The notes under the pieces were generated by a model that was not told the origin of the DNA, did no database searches, and worked only from the letters and a program-made list of their open reading frames with translations. This document shows positions 1 to 8,873 of a DNA stretch of 64,000 bases, piece after piece (within the stretch, counting starts at the first letter, position 1; every line of letters begins with the position of its first letter). The stretch covers positions 1,984,001 to 2,048,000 of the forward strand of contig NZ_JBGCUN010000001.1 of the NCBI RefSeq assembly GCF_041103235.1. The letters run 5' to 3'. The position numbers were made by a program, and so were the translations under genes. This stretch comes from Yoonia sp. R2331. Lineage in GTDB: Bacteria; Pseudomonadota; Alphaproteobacteria; Rhodobacterales; Rhodobacteraceae.

Positions 1-129
1 GTGGGAATAGGCAAAATGCCTTATATGCTTGCTGAACATGGCCCCGCATGGGCCGTGATGAGCCAGATCAAAAAGGCACTTGATCCCACCGATATCATGA
101 ATCCCGGCAAGTTATGTCAACATAACTGA
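1..129 (+). CDS. C-terminal fragment of an FAD-linked oxidase (GlcD / D-lactate dehydrogenase type)
   Basis: Frame 1 is open from the window edge to TGA at 127-129 and encodes the last 42 residues of a larger protein. The tail reads [17 protein letters not shown] then IMNPGK, the usual ending of FAD-binding oxidoreductases of the glycolate-oxidase GlcD / D-2-hydroxyacid dehydrogenase family, where a helix of this form precedes the closing NPGK. Family assignment rests on this tail alone, so substrate and gene name are left open. The gene starts outside the window. It is convergent with recN, and a terminator lies at 319-357. Confidence 0.72.
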   Translation: MGIGKMPYMLAEHGPAWAVMSQIKKALDPTDIMNPGKLCQHN

Positions 130-318
130 CCTTCTTTTTGACAGGTTGAGATAAATCCTCATGAGATTAAACCTCTGGGTGTCCGGTTGTGCTGCGAACT
201 GGGTGATCAGGCCTCGGCTTATCCCTCATGAACCACGCGACCAGAAAGCACGATTTGCATAGGTCGTGCGGTGTTGACGTGAGTTGTTTTCGGGTGTGTG
301 TGTGCCCGTGAGTAACGG

Positions 319-357
319 GGCGCTCTGGGTCTGTAACGGGCTTAGGGCGCCTTTTTT
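319..357 (+). terminator. Rho-independent terminator, plus strand
   Basis: A 13-pair stem with several G-U pairs is formed by 319-331 and 339-351 and is followed by CTTTTTTATTT. It lies about 190 bases beyond the oxidase stop, so it ends either a long 3' untranslated region or a separate small transcript from 130-357. It touches the recN stop codon, so recN transcripts from the other strand also enter this hairpin. Confidence 0.65.
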
Positions 358-2002
358 ATTTGGGCATCAGCGCCCGTGCCGCCTCTTTCGCGGCCTCGGT
401 GATCCGGTCCCCTGACAGCATCCGCGCGATCTCTTCGATGCGGGCATCTGGGTCCAATGCCGTCACGGTTGACGTGGTTGCATCAGCCCCCTGACGCTTT
501 TCAACCCGCCAGTGATGTCCACCCAGTGCCGCCACCTGCGGAGAGTGGGTTACAACCAGAACTTGCATTTTGACCGAAAGGTCAACCAACCTGCGGCCTA
601 CGGCATCTGCGGTGGCCCCGCCCACGCCCCTGTCGATTTCGTCAAAGATCATCGTCAATGTTTCGCCGCCCGCCTGGGTCAGGCAGACCTTCAACGCCAG
701 CAAAAAGCGGCTCAATTCGCCGCCCGATGCGATCTTGTTGAGCGGCCCCGCGGGTGCTCCGGGATTGGTCGCCACAGTGAACGCCACCGCATCGCGCCCC
801 TCTGGTCCGGGGTCAGCCTCGGTGATCTTCGTGACAAACACCGCGCGCTCCATCTTCAACGGGGCAAGCTCTGCCGCCATCGCCTGATCCAGCGCCTTTG
901 CCGCCTTTGTGCGCGCCTTGTGCAGGGTCGTGGCCGCCGCGTCATACTCCGCTTCAGCGTCGCTGACGGCCTGATCCAGCGCCGCCAGATCAGCCGCCCC
1001 CCCGTCCAGCACTGCCAACCGTGCGCGCAGATCATCGGCAAACGCGCCCAGATCGTCGGCCTGCACATTATGCTTGCGCGCCAGCCCCCGGATCGCGAAC
1101 AGCCGCTCTTCGGTGTCTTCCAGCTCTGACGGATTAAACGACAACGCATCCAGGCAATCGCCGACACCGCGCTGTGCTGCGTCCAGTTCCAGCATCGCGC
1201 GCTCAATCGCGGCCAAAGCTGCGTCCAGCGCACCCTCGGCCTTGTCTGCTGCACCAATCAACCAGCGCGAGGCATCGGACATCATGCCCTCGGCCCCTTG
1301 CAACCCCAACGCCTCACCCGCTTTGGCAATATCCGCGCGAATCTTTTCAGCCGATTGCATCATCCGGCGGCGCGTATCCAGCACCGCCTCTTCGCCCTGC
1401 TCAGGTGCCAGCGCATCCAACTCGGCCACCGCGTGGCGCAGGTATTCCTCTTCGGCCTGCACCTCTGCCAAACGCGCTGCAGCCTGCTCGCGCATCTTGC
1501 GGGCCTCTGCCAACCCGCGCCATGCCGCGCGCACCTTTCCCGTATCCAACCCGGCAAAGTCGTCCAGCATTGCCCGGTGCCCGCGCGGATTCAAAAGCCC
1601 CCGGTCATCATGCTGCCCGTGCAATTCGATCAGTGTCTCCGACAGCGCCCGAAGCACCTCACCGCTGACCCTCCGGTCATTGACCCACGCGGTTTTGCGC
1701 CCATCGCGCGTGTTGATCCGCCGCAAGATCAACTCGTCCTCGGCGCTGATCCCAGCATCCGCCAGCACGGCACGTGCAGGATGGTCTGCCGTCAGATCAA
1801 ACCAGGCCGTCACCTCGCCCTGATCCGCCCCGGCACGCACCAATTCGGCCCGACCACGCCATCCCAGCACAAAGCCCAGACTGTCCAGCAAAATGGATTT
1901 GCCTGCCCCGGTCTCTCCTGTCAGCACGTTCAGACCGGGCTGAAACGCCAGTTCCAACCGGTCGATGATCAACATATCGCGTATGTCTAGTCCGCGCAGC
2001 AT
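356..2002 (-). CDS. recN: DNA repair protein RecN
   Basis: 548 residues, the normal length for RecN, an SMC-like ATPase that acts on double-strand breaks during recombinational repair. The Walker A motif GETGAGKS is at residues 29-36 in the usual N-terminal setting. A long helical, coiled-coil middle follows (about 150-370). The C-terminal ATPase half has SGGELSRF (signature) and MTMIFDEIDRG (Walker B). The start gives MLRGLDIRDMLIIDRLEL, the typical RecN N-terminus. It follows bamD with only 31 bases between, and a GC-rich hairpin lies just before its start codon. No SOS box was recognised. Confidence 0.97.
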   Translation of the reverse strand: MLRGLDIRDMLIIDRLELAFQPGLNVLTGETGAGKSILLDSLGFVLGWRGRAELVRAGADQGEVTAWFDLTADHPARAVLADAGISAEDELILRRINTRDGRKTAWVNDRRVSGEVLRALSETLIELHGQHDDRGLLNPRGHRAMLDDFAGLDTGKVRAAWRGLAEARKMREQAAARLAEVQAEEEYLRHAVAELDALAPEQGEEAVLDTRRRMMQSAEKIRADIAKAGEALGLQGAEGMMSDASRWLIGAADKAEGALDAALAAIERAMLELDAAQRGVGDCLDALSFNPSELEDTEERLFAIRGLARKHNVQADDLGAFADDLRARLAVLDGGAADLAALDQAVSDAEAEYDAAATTLHKARTKAAKALDQAMAAELAPLKMERAVFVTKITEADPGPEGRDAVAFTVATNPGAPAGPLNKIASGGELSRFLLALKVCLTQAGGETLTMIFDEIDRGVGGATADAVGRRLVDLSVKMQVLVVTHSPQVAALGGHHWRVEKRQGADATTSTVTALDPDARIEEIARMLSGDRITEAAKEAARALMPK

Positions 2003-2009
2003 CGGCCAT

Positions 2010-2029
2010 CGGCGGGGTCAGCCCCGCCG
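2010..2029 (-). other. GC-rich hairpin in the bamD-recN spacer
   Basis: An 8-bp perfect stem (2010-2017 with 2022-2029, four-base loop) fills most of the 31-base gap between bamD and recN. It ends 7 bases before the recN start codon at 2002. There is no T-run, so it is not a standard terminator. Inference: it could dampen RecN translation or act as a pause or processing site. Confidence 0.4.
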
Positions 2030-2033
2030 CTCC

Positions 2034-2885
2034 TCACAACCACTCGCCGCGTATAACCTGACGGTAAATCGACGACAGCCAGTTATTCCCCACCGAACGC
2101 GCCTCAAGTCCCTGCCCGGTCAACAGGGCAAAGCTGTCCTGATACCACTCCGTGCTGGGATAGTTCTCGCCCAGAATGGCCCCCGCGGTCTGCGCCTCAT
2201 CCGTCAGGCCCAAGCTTAGGTAGCTTTCCACCAAACGGTGCAGCGCCTCTGCGGTGTGGCTTGTAGTCTGGAAATCCTCGACCACGGTGCGGAACCGGTT
2301 CACGGCTGCGGTGTAATGCTTGCGCTTGAGGTAGTAGCGCCCGATTTCCATTTCCTTGGCGGCCAGATGGTCAAACGCCAGATCAAACTTCAGCACCGAT
2401 GCGCGGGCATATTCGGTGTCAGGATACTGCTCGATCACCACGCGCAACGCCTGCAACGCCTGAAAGGTCAGCCCTTGGTCGCGGCCAATCTCGTCAATCT
2501 GATCGTAGTACGACAGCGCCAGCAAATACTGCGCATAAGCCGCATCTTCGGTGCCGGGATAGAAATCAAGATACCGCTGTGCGGCACCCCGGCTGTTGGG
2601 GTAATCCTGATCGCGATGATAGGCAAAGGCCTGCATGATCAGCGCGCGCTGCGCCCACTCGCTATAGGGATATAGCCGCTCGATCTCGCCAAAGTAGAAG
2701 GCCGCGTCATCGGCCTGCCCATTCTCTAGCTCGACCTCTCCGCGGGTGAAAATCTCTTCGGCGGTATATTGATCCAACGCACCTTCGGCGCGCGGGTCGA
2801 ACCCACCGCAGGCCACCAGCAGCGATAGCGCGGCAACCGCCACAAACCGGCGGGGCGTCTTGCCTGGAAAGCTGCTGCCTGACAT
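2034..2885 (-). CDS. bamD: Outer-membrane assembly lipoprotein BamD
   Basis: 283 residues from the chosen ATG at 2885, which has GGAGA upstream; the longer open frame to 3023 has no such support. An N-terminal signal peptide ends in the lipobox LVAC, so the mature protein is an outer-membrane-anchored lipoprotein. The rest is a run of TPR-type repeats starting EEIFTRGEVELENGQ, with the conserved AAFYFGEIERLYPYSEWA block. BamD is the essential partner of BamA in folding outer-membrane beta-barrels. It lies between lpxC and recN, the usual alphaproteobacterial arrangement. Confidence 0.95.
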   Translation of the reverse strand: MSGSSFPGKTPRRFVAVAALSLLVACGGFDPRAEGALDQYTAEEIFTRGEVELENGQADDAAFYFGEIERLYPYSEWAQRALIMQAFAYHRDQDYPNSRGAAQRYLDFYPGTEDAAYAQYLLALSYYDQIDEIGRDQGLTFQALQALRVVIEQYPDTEYARASVLKFDLAFDHLAAKEMEIGRYYLKRKHYTAAVNRFRTVVEDFQTTSHTAEALHRLVESYLSLGLTDEAQTAGAILGENYPSTEWYQDSFALLTGQGLEARSVGNNWLSSIYRQVIRGEWL

Positions 2886-3015
2886 GCCCTGTCTCCGCAT
2901 TTCTGCTCGTCTTCTCGGGATCGTTGCGATCCCTGTTGCGGTTCGGTCTAGCATAGAAAAATCAGGGGCAAAATGCCTTTTGCACCTTCCGGCGCATTGG
3001 CAGGTCACACTTCGG

Positions 3016-3936
3016 TCAGGCAACAGCCGCCAGATCGGCGCGGGTCACGCCAACACCGGGCAACCGCGCCGCGATCCGGCGGTCACATTGCACCCGCCGC
3101 CAGGCATCAGGTTGCGCGAAAAGCGCATGGAGCAAGGCGTTGGTGACCGCATGACCGGACCGTACACCGGTGTAGCGGCCCAGAATGGGCGCACCGGCTG
3201 TATAAAGATCACCGAGCGCATCCAGCATCTTGTGGCGCACGGCCTCGTCTGCGTGGCGCAGCCCGCCGGGCGTCAGCACCTTGTCACCATCCACGACCAC
3301 TGCATTGTCCAGCGTTCCACCCAAGGCCTTGCCCTGCGCATGCATCGCATCCACGTCGGCGGCGCGACAAAACGTGCGGCTGTCACACAGCTCGCGGACA
3401 AAGCTGCCGTTGGCCATGTTCAGCACCTTGTGCTGCGCACCAATCGCCGCATCATCAAAGGCAATCGCGAAATCAATCTGCAGGCTGGTCGCTGGTGTTA
3501 GCGCGGCCCGCGCCTGCCCCACGTCGACGCGTACTTCCTTGAGGATCTCAATCGCCTCAAGTGGTGCCTGCAGGCGTTGCACACCGGCCTCGACAATGCC
3601 GCGCACGAAAGCTGCCGCACTGCCATCCATGACCGGCACTTCCGGCCCGTCGATTTCCACCAAGGCATTATGCACACCGCAGCCGGCAAGGGCCGCCATG
3701 ATGTGTTCGATCGTTGACACGCTGGTGCCGGCGTCATTGCGCAGCTCAGTGTTCAGCGGTGAGACAACGACATGCTTCCACAACGCGGGAATGATCCCGT
3801 CGCGGCCCGCAACATCCGTGCGGCGGAACACGATGCCGGTATTGCCACCCACCGGGCGGACAACCATCCGCGTGGACGCACCCGTGTGCAGGCCCGTCCC
3901 GTCGAATGTCACAGCTTGTTGCAGTGTTGTCTGCAT
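3016..3936 (-). CDS. lpxC: UDP-3-O-acyl-N-acetylglucosamine deacetylase LpxC
   Basis: 306 residues; zinc enzyme for the committed deacetylation step of lipid A synthesis, in the cytoplasm. The zinc-binding residues sit where expected: H78 in STIEHIMAAL, and H235 and D239 in HKMLDALGDL. The general-acid histidine is about residue 262 in GVRSGHAVTN. The ATG at 3936 is chosen over the upstream in-frame codons because LpxC normally begins with a sequence like MQTTLQQAVTFDG. It follows ftsZ on the same strand after a 204-base gap with a terminator, so it probably has its own promoter. Confidence 0.97.
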   Translation of the reverse strand: MQTTLQQAVTFDGTGLHTGASTRMVVRPVGGNTGIVFRRTDVAGRDGIIPALWKHVVVSPLNTELRNDAGTSVSTIEHIMAALAGCGVHNALVEIDGPEVPVMDGSAAAFVRGIVEAGVQRLQAPLEAIEILKEVRVDVGQARAALTPATSLQIDFAIAFDDAAIGAQHKVLNMANGSFVRELCDSRTFCRAADVDAMHAQGKALGGTLDNAVVVDGDKVLTPGGLRHADEAVRHKMLDALGDLYTAGAPILGRYTGVRSGHAVTNALLHALFAQPDAWRRVQCDRRIAARLPGVGVTRADLAAVA

Positions 3937-4094
3937 CACGCGCCTAGGTTCCGTATTGGTTAAGCAATTGTTGACAACAGAGATAGGGCGCGCGTGCCCG
4001 TACCTCAATTCACGCTTTGCAACGGTCTGAAACATCCACTGCAACACGTGTCACAATTCACGCCGCAGCGCGGCAAGTCCTTGTTCCACAACGG

Positions 4095-4116
4095 AAAAGG
4101 CCGCCCGAAGGCGGCC
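4095..4116 (-). terminator. Rho-independent terminator after ftsZ
   Basis: On the minus strand, GGCCGCC-TTCG-GGCGGCC is followed by TTTT. This stable tetraloop hairpin starts about 25 bases after the ftsZ stop codon. It should separate ftsZ transcription from lpxC. Confidence 0.8.
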
Positions 4117-4140
4117 CAATCTCGTGATTTCGACGTGGCG

Positions 4141-5754
4141 TCAGTTCGCTTGGCGACGCAGGAACGCGGGGATTTCGATGCGTTCCTGATCCGGATCGGC
4201 CTCTGCCTCGACCTGCGGCTCGCGCATTGCGGTCACCTGTGGTTGCTGGCGGCTCGGCTGTTGCGCGGCTTCCGCACCCGACCCTGTCATCCGGTTGATC
4301 AACCCGTTGATGCCAAACCGGGCTTTGCCCGCCTCACCCGCAGCGGCGGCAGCCGCAGCCGGTGCAGCAGCAGCAGGACGCGCAGCCCCATCCGCAGCGG
4401 CAGGACGTTCAGCAGCAGGCGCGCGGCGCACGGCCGCTTCCAGACGGGCCATCGTTTCAGGCGAAGGCTGACCGGTTCCACCAGCGCCACGCGGTGCGAC
4501 GAATGTCTCGGGCGCTTCCATCACCGGCTCCGGGCGCGGCGTGTAAGCGGGCGGCGGTAGCGCGTCGTCGGCCTGTACTACGTCAGCCTCATAAGCGGCA
4601 GGTGCCTCTTCGATGCCTTCAAACAGGCTCGGCTCGGGTGCGGCTTCTGCGGCAACCGGGGTTGCGGCTGCAGTTGCGGCCACGGCTGGCATCTCTTCAA
4701 CCGGCGCATCTGTGCCTTCGATGCTGACCTGCGTGGTCAGCGGCTGCGCCATGCTGCGGCGTGGCAGCGGTGTTTCTGCATTGCTGACGGTCGCGTCGAT
4801 GCCGGTCGCCACAACGCTCACGCGCATGCCGCCTTCCATTGATGGGTCCAGCGTGGAACCGACAATGATGTTCGCCTCTGGATCGACCTTTTCGCGGATC
4901 TTGTTCGCGGCTTCGTCCAGTTCGAACAATGTCAGATCGTGCGAACCTGTGATGTTGATCAACACGCCCTTGGCACCTTCCAGCGAAATCTCGTCCAGCA
5001 GCGGGTTGGCAATCGCCTTCTCGGCGGCCTGCACAGCGCGGTTCTCGCCCTCGGCCTCGCCAGTGCCCATCATCGCCTTGCCCATCTCGTCCATCACGGC
5101 GCGCACGTCCGCAAAGTCGAGGTTGATCAGGCCGGGACGCACCATCAGGTCCGTCACACCTTTGACACCCTGGTAAAGGACGTCATCGGCCAGCGCGAAG
5201 GCCTCTGTGAACGTGGTATTTTCGTTGGCCAGACGGAACAGGTTCTGGTTGGGAATGATGATCAGCGTGTCGACAACTTTCTGAAGCGCCTCAACACCTT
5301 CTTCGGCTTGCTTCATGCGCTTGCCGCCTTCGAACTGGAACGGCTTGGTAACAACACCCACCGTCAGGACGCCCAACTCGCGAGCGGCTTGTGCGATGAT
5401 CGGCGCAGCACCGGTTCCGGTGCCCCCGCCCATGCCTGCGGTGATGAAACACATGTGTGCCCCAGCAAGGTGATCGACGATCTGCTCAATGCTTTCTTCT
5501 GCAGCAGCAGCACCCACAGTGGCGCGCGCGCCTGCACCCAGACCTTCGGTTACTTTGATGCCCATCTGGATCTTGGCGCTCGACTGGCTTTGCTGCAGCG
5601 CCTGCGCGTCGGTGTTGGCCACCACGAACTCGACCCCATCCAGCTCTTTTTCGATCATGTTGTTGACGGCGTTGCCGCCCGCACCACCAACGCCAAACAC
5701 GGTAATACGTGGTTTCAGATCTTCCTGACCCGGAATAGAGAGGTTCAATGTCAT
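4141..5754 (-). CDS. ftsZ: Cell-division GTPase FtsZ
   Basis: 537 residues from ATG 5754. The tubulin-like core is in residues 1-320, with the GTP signature GGGTGTG at 109-115 and the T7-loop region [12 protein letters not shown] long Ala/Pro/Glu-rich linker follows (about 340-515), as in other Rhodobacteraceae. It ends in the conserved C-terminal peptide [11 protein letters not shown] that binds FtsA and other partners. FtsZ forms the Z-ring at midcell. Here it is split from ftsA by a VPLPA-CTERM gene and a divergent gene. Its upstream region holds two perfect DnaA boxes. Confidence 0.98.
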   Translation of the reverse strand: MTLNLSIPGQEDLKPRITVFGVGGAGGNAVNNMIEKELDGVEFVVANTDAQALQQSQSSAKIQMGIKVTEGLGAGARATVGAAAAEESIEQIVDHLAGAHMCFITAGMGGGTGTGAAPIIAQAARELGVLTVGVVTKPFQFEGGKRMKQAEEGVEALQKVVDTLIIIPNQNLFRLANENTTFTEAFALADDVLYQGVKGVTDLMVRPGLINLDFADVRAVMDEMGKAMMGTGEAEGENRAVQAAEKAIANPLLDEISLEGAKGVLINITGSHDLTLFELDEAANKIREKVDPEANIIVGSTLDPSMEGGMRVSVVATGIDATVSNAETPLPRRSMAQPLTTQVSIEGTDAPVEEMPAVAATAAATPVAAEAAPEPSLFEGIEEAPAAYEADVVQADDALPPPAYTPRPEPVMEAPETFVAPRGAGGTGQPSPETMARLEAAVRRAPAAERPAAADGAARPAAAAPAAAAAAAGEAGKARFGINGLINRMTGSGAEAAQQPSRQQPQVTAMREPQVEAEADPDQERIEIPAFLRRQAN

Positions 5755-6194
5755 ACTCAGTCCGCCTGCGCTATTGGCCCGTCCCACCGGGCAGATTCTC
5801 GTAAATTAGGCTGACCTTAACGATTCACGCCCCAAACGTCACCCGCAAATGACGATTTATCCACAAAATATAGGGGCAAAAGCGACCGCATCGGTAAGAT
5901 TTCGCCGATCCAACTAGTTATAGCGGTTCGTTAATGTCAAAACACTATCCTGCAGCGCCAGACGGGGCCGCAACACGCCCCATTCACGCGGGCGCTTTTC
6001 GTATCAATTCTCTGGGGTGTCTGCTCGACTGCCCCGCCGTTTATCTGCCTTTGGCCACTTTCTGGGCCCTGTGGATAACCTAGCTGATTCCACCCCGTGG
6101 GTCACGCGCCAACTGCTCTGTTTTGGCGGGTTCGCGAAATTGTGCTAGGCTGCGGCATTCATTTCAGACGTCCATTTTGACCAAGGATATTCCC
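5755..6194. promoter_or_regulatory. ftsZ divergent control region with two DnaA boxes
   Basis: This 440-base gene-free stretch separates ftsZ from the divergent gene at 6195. Two perfect DnaA 9-mers (TTATCCACA) are present: 5857-5865 on the plus strand and 6070-6078 on the minus strand. GATTC (GANTC, CcrM methylation sites) occurs near 5793, 5822 and 6086. In Caulobacter, DnaA and CcrM methylation act on ftsZ expression (established for that organism); a similar role here is inference. No clear minus-strand ftsZ promoter could be picked by eye. Two boxes are too few to suggest a replication origin. Confidence 0.6.
6123..6151 (+). promoter_or_regulatory. Sigma-70-like promoter for the gene at 6195
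   Basis: TTGGCG (6123-6128), 17 bases, then TAGGCT (6146-6151), a plausible housekeeping promoter. The expected start site lies near 6158, about 35 bases before the ATG at 6195. Confidence 0.5.
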
Positions 6195-6806
6195 ATGCCT
6201 GACAAACGCTCCAAAGATGATCCCTTCGCCAATGCCGAGAAAAGCTTTGCAAAAGCGCTCGGCACCTGGACGGACGTCTCTGTCCACGCCCTGCAGGCGC
6301 AAGGGGCCAATGACGTGGCGCAAACGGCTGCGGCATTCAAGAACTTCTTGTTCCGGCTGTTGCGCTCATTCTTTGCGCGCCTCAAACAGGTCATCGCCCA
6401 ACTTGATCCCTTTGGTGCTGCGCAAGCCATCGGCAGTTTCGTCGAAGCCGGGATCGACGATATGCTGGATGATTTCAACAAGCTGCTAGACGATCTTGCC
6501 GCAGTGCCTGGTGCCGTGGCAGACGCTGCGATTGGGGCCCTGCTGGGCATTGTCGAAGCGATCAAGAAAGCGTTTCACCTGATCCTTGACGGCATCAAGC
6601 TGCCGCATCTGACCCAACCGGTCGAGTTGTTCCTTGATCTGATCGACAATATCCTCGGCAATATCGCCGAGATGGTCTCTGGTGTTGCGGGCAAATCCGC
6701 CAAGACCTTCCGCAACAACATGTATGGCCAACTTGCGATGATCCGCGCCGCCGACGCAGCCCGTGCCGGTGTCGTCATCCCCGAAGACCGGCGCGACGAC
6801 CTCTAG
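6195..6806 (+). CDS. Unknown amphipathic-helix protein divergent from ftsZ
   Basis: 203 residues; family not recognised. The start ATG at 6195 gives MPDKRSKDDPFANAEKSF; AAGGA lies 8 bases upstream. The N-terminal third is charged (KNFLFRLLRSFFARLKQV). The middle (about 75-160) is a run of hydrophobic-amphipathic helices rich in Ala, Leu, Ile and Asp, such as AAVPGAVADAAIGALLGIVE and VELFLDLIDNILGNIAEMV. There is no signal peptide and no cysteine. The pattern could fit a protein that coats a membrane or a hydrophobic granule (phasin-like), but that is only a structural impression. It has its own promoter and a strong terminator. Confidence 0.75.
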   Translation: MPDKRSKDDPFANAEKSFAKALGTWTDVSVHALQAQGANDVAQTAAAFKNFLFRLLRSFFARLKQVIAQLDPFGAAQAIGSFVEAGIDDMLDDFNKLLDDLAAVPGAVADAAIGALLGIVEAIKKAFHLILDGIKLPHLTQPVELFLDLIDNILGNIAEMVSGVAGKSAKTFRNNMYGQLAMIRAADAARAGVVIPEDRRDDL

Positions 6807-6816
6807 CCCAACAAAA

Positions 6817-6844
6817 AACCGCGCGCCCTTTCAGGCGCGCGGTT
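6817..6844. terminator. Bidirectional terminator
   Basis: A perfect 11-bp stem (6817-6827 with 6834-6844, loop CTTTCA) lies between two converging genes. On the minus strand it is followed by TTTT, a good terminator for the VPLPA-CTERM gene at 6879. On the plus strand TTCAAATTCTTT follows, a weaker one for the gene ending at 6806. Confidence 0.85.
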
Positions 6845-6878
6845 CAAATTCTTTGGGCCATCAGACCCGGCACATGGC

Positions 6879-7451
6879 TCAGGCTTTGCGCTTGCGCATC
6901 CAGCCCAGCAGCGCCAGACCACCGATCAGCAGTGGCGCGCCTGCGGGCAGCGGCACTGCGGTGGCTTCCACAATCGCCGTCGCGCGGATCGCACCGGGGC
7001 CACCTTGATCAAGTGCTGTGAACGTCAGCAGGTTCGCGCCCGCATTGAACAGGCTGCTGTCCATCGTACCGTAGTTGTTCACCGTCTGAAACGCCGGGAA
7101 CCCGAAAGTCAGCGTTGCAATCACTGTGCCGTTCAGGTCGATCGTACCAGAGTTATCGACACCCCAGACACCCGACAAAGATACGGTCGAAAGGTCATAA
7201 CCCGTCAGATCAAAGGCGAATTCAAAGACCGCATTGTTGTTGTTGTTGATATCACCGATCCAGACCCAGTCAGCAACCGGCGATGTCGGCGTGTTGTTGT
7301 AGGCGGTGTTGTTTGACGCGATGGCCACATCCGCGCCTTGCGCGTTGATCCCACCAGTGTCGCCCACCTGCGTCACACCTGATGCCACAACGGCCGCCTG
7401 CGCGCCTGTCGCCAGCATGACCGCGAATGCTGCGGCTGCAAAAATCTTCAT
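6879..7451 (-). CDS. Secreted VPLPA-CTERM sorting-domain protein
   Basis: 190 residues from ATG 7451. A Sec signal peptide (MKIFAAAAFAVMLATGAQA) is followed by a beta-rich, Asn/Gly/Thr-rich body (for example DINNNNNAVFEFAFDLTGYDL). The end is the tripartite sorting tail: VPLPAG, a hydrophobic stretch (LLIGGLALLGW) and basic residues RKRKA. VPLPA-CTERM proteins are processed by exosortase-type enzymes in roseobacters; no such enzyme is in this window. The gene lies between ftsA and ftsZ but has its own terminator, so it looks like a late insertion. The cargo domain is unknown. Confidence 0.85.
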   Translation of the reverse strand: MKIFAAAAFAVMLATGAQAAVVASGVTQVGDTGGINAQGADVAIASNNTAYNNTPTSPVADWVWIGDINNNNNAVFEFAFDLTGYDLSTVSLSGVWGVDNSGTIDLNGTVIATLTFGFPAFQTVNNYGTMDSSLFNAGANLLTFTALDQGGPGAIRATAIVEATAVPLPAGAPLLIGGLALLGWMRKRKA

Positions 7452-7538
7452 GACCCATCCCTCGTTAATCATTCTACCCCTCCCGAATACGGCAGGATTG
7501 TGACGATGTCTATGCTCAGACTAACCTTTGGTTAACCA

Positions 7539-8873
7539 TTACCAATTGTCCTTGAACCACTTTACCGCGCGCTTCAGTGACCGCGCGGGATAAGTGTCCG
7601 CAGGAATATCAAAGTCCCACCATTCATCCTGTGGGTTGGCCGCGAACAGGGTCAGGCCAACCGCACCCGAGAACGCAGGGCCGGTGGCCGCTTGCGGCAA
7701 GCCCTGCACTCGCAAAGGCCGCCCCAACCGCACTTGCTGACCCAGGATCTTCGCCGCCAGCCCGTCAAGGCCCGGGATCTGGCTGCCGCCACCGGTCAGC
7801 ACGATCTGCTGGCTTGGCAGGTATTCAAAGCCCGCCGCATCCAGCCGCACCCGCACCTCTTCAAGGATTTCTTCAATCCGGGGGCGCATGATTCCAATCA
7901 ACTCTGCCCGGCTGACGGTCCGCCTGTCGTGTTCGTAATCCCCGGTATCGCCACCGATCTCGATCATCTCGCGGTCATCCATGCCAGTCGCCACGACGCC
8001 GCCATAGAACGTCTTGATCCGCTCTGCTGTGGCCTGTGGCACCTGCAAACCCATGCTGATGTCACCGGTCACGTGATCGCCGCCCATGCGCACCGCATCA
8101 GCATAGATCATGTGCTTCTTCATAAAGACCGAAATGCCGGTGGACCCGCCGCCCAGATCAATACAGGCGCTGCCCAATTCTTGCTCGTCCTCGACCAGCG
8201 ATGAAATGCCCGAGACGTAAGCAGAGGACGCCAGCCCCGCCAATTCCAGATCACAGCGCTTGATGCAGAAAAACAGGTTCTGAATAACCGTCGCATCCAC
8301 CGTCAGCATATGCATATCCGTGGTCAGCTTGTTGCCGATCTGCCCGCGCGGATCAGCCATGCCGCTGCGATGATCCAGCGCAAAGTTCACCGGCTGCGCA
8401 TGCAGCACATGACGATCCGCACCGTAATCCGGCACGTCTGCGGCAGCCATCACGCGACCAATATCACCATCCGTCACCGTCCCGCCCGCGATGTCCACCG
8501 CGCCGTCCAACCCATAAGACCGGGGGCGCGCGCCGCTGAAGCAGGCAATCACGTGATCAACGCGCACATTGGCCATCTTTTGGGCGGCCTGTACCGCCGT
8601 GCGGATCGCACGCTCGGTTTCCTGCATGGCGTCCACTTCGCCAAACCGCACCCCGCGTGACCGCGTCGTGGCGGCTCCAATCACCCGAAACGAAGATTGC
8701 CCGGCCAGAGACCCAATCCCGTCGTGCTCGCGGAACTGCTCTGGCCCGTCAAAGCGCAGCACCAGACAGGCGATCTTGGATGTGCCCACATCCAAAATCG
8801 CGATGACACCCCGCTGCATCGCTGCCTTGCGCATATTCCGCATCGCCCGCTGGCTCTCGTAAAGGTCCCGCAT
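7539..8873 (-). CDS. ftsA: Cell-division actin-like protein FtsA
   Basis: 444 residues. FtsA binds ATP, polymerises, and tethers FtsZ to the membrane. The phosphate-1 motif is AILDVGTSKIACLV near residues 25-38, and ACIDLGGGSTGISVF is the second phosphate loop. The C-terminus (SLKRAVKWFKDNW) is the amphipathic membrane-targeting helix. The start overlaps the ftsQ stop as TAATG at 8871-8875, indicating translational coupling. The gene downstream is the VPLPA-CTERM gene, not ftsZ. Confidence 0.97.
   Translation of the reverse strand: MRDLYESQRAMRNMRKAAMQRGVIAILDVGTSKIACLVLRFDGPEQFREHDGIGSLAGQSSFRVIGAATTRSRGVRFGEVDAMQETERAIRTAVQAAQKMANVRVDHVIACFSGARPRSYGLDGAVDIAGGTVTDGDIGRVMAAADVPDYGADRHVLHAQPVNFALDHRSGMADPRGQIGNKLTTDMHMLTVDATVIQNLFFCIKRCDLELAGLASSAYVSGISSLVEDEQELGSACIDLGGGSTGISVFMKKHMIYADAVRMGGDHVTGDISMGLQVPQATAERIKTFYGGVVATGMDDREMIEIGGDTGDYEHDRRTVSRAELIGIMRPRIEEILEEVRVRLDAAGFEYLPSQQIVLTGGGSQIPGLDGLAAKILGQQVRLGRPLRVQGLPQAATGPAFSGAVGLTLFAANPQDEWWDFDIPADTYPARSLKRAVKWFKDNW

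Noticed and set aside
5857-6078. Replication origin near ftsZ
   Set aside because: Only two DnaA boxes, no cluster, no A+T-rich unwinding stretch of the usual kind and no dnaA, parAB or hemE nearby.
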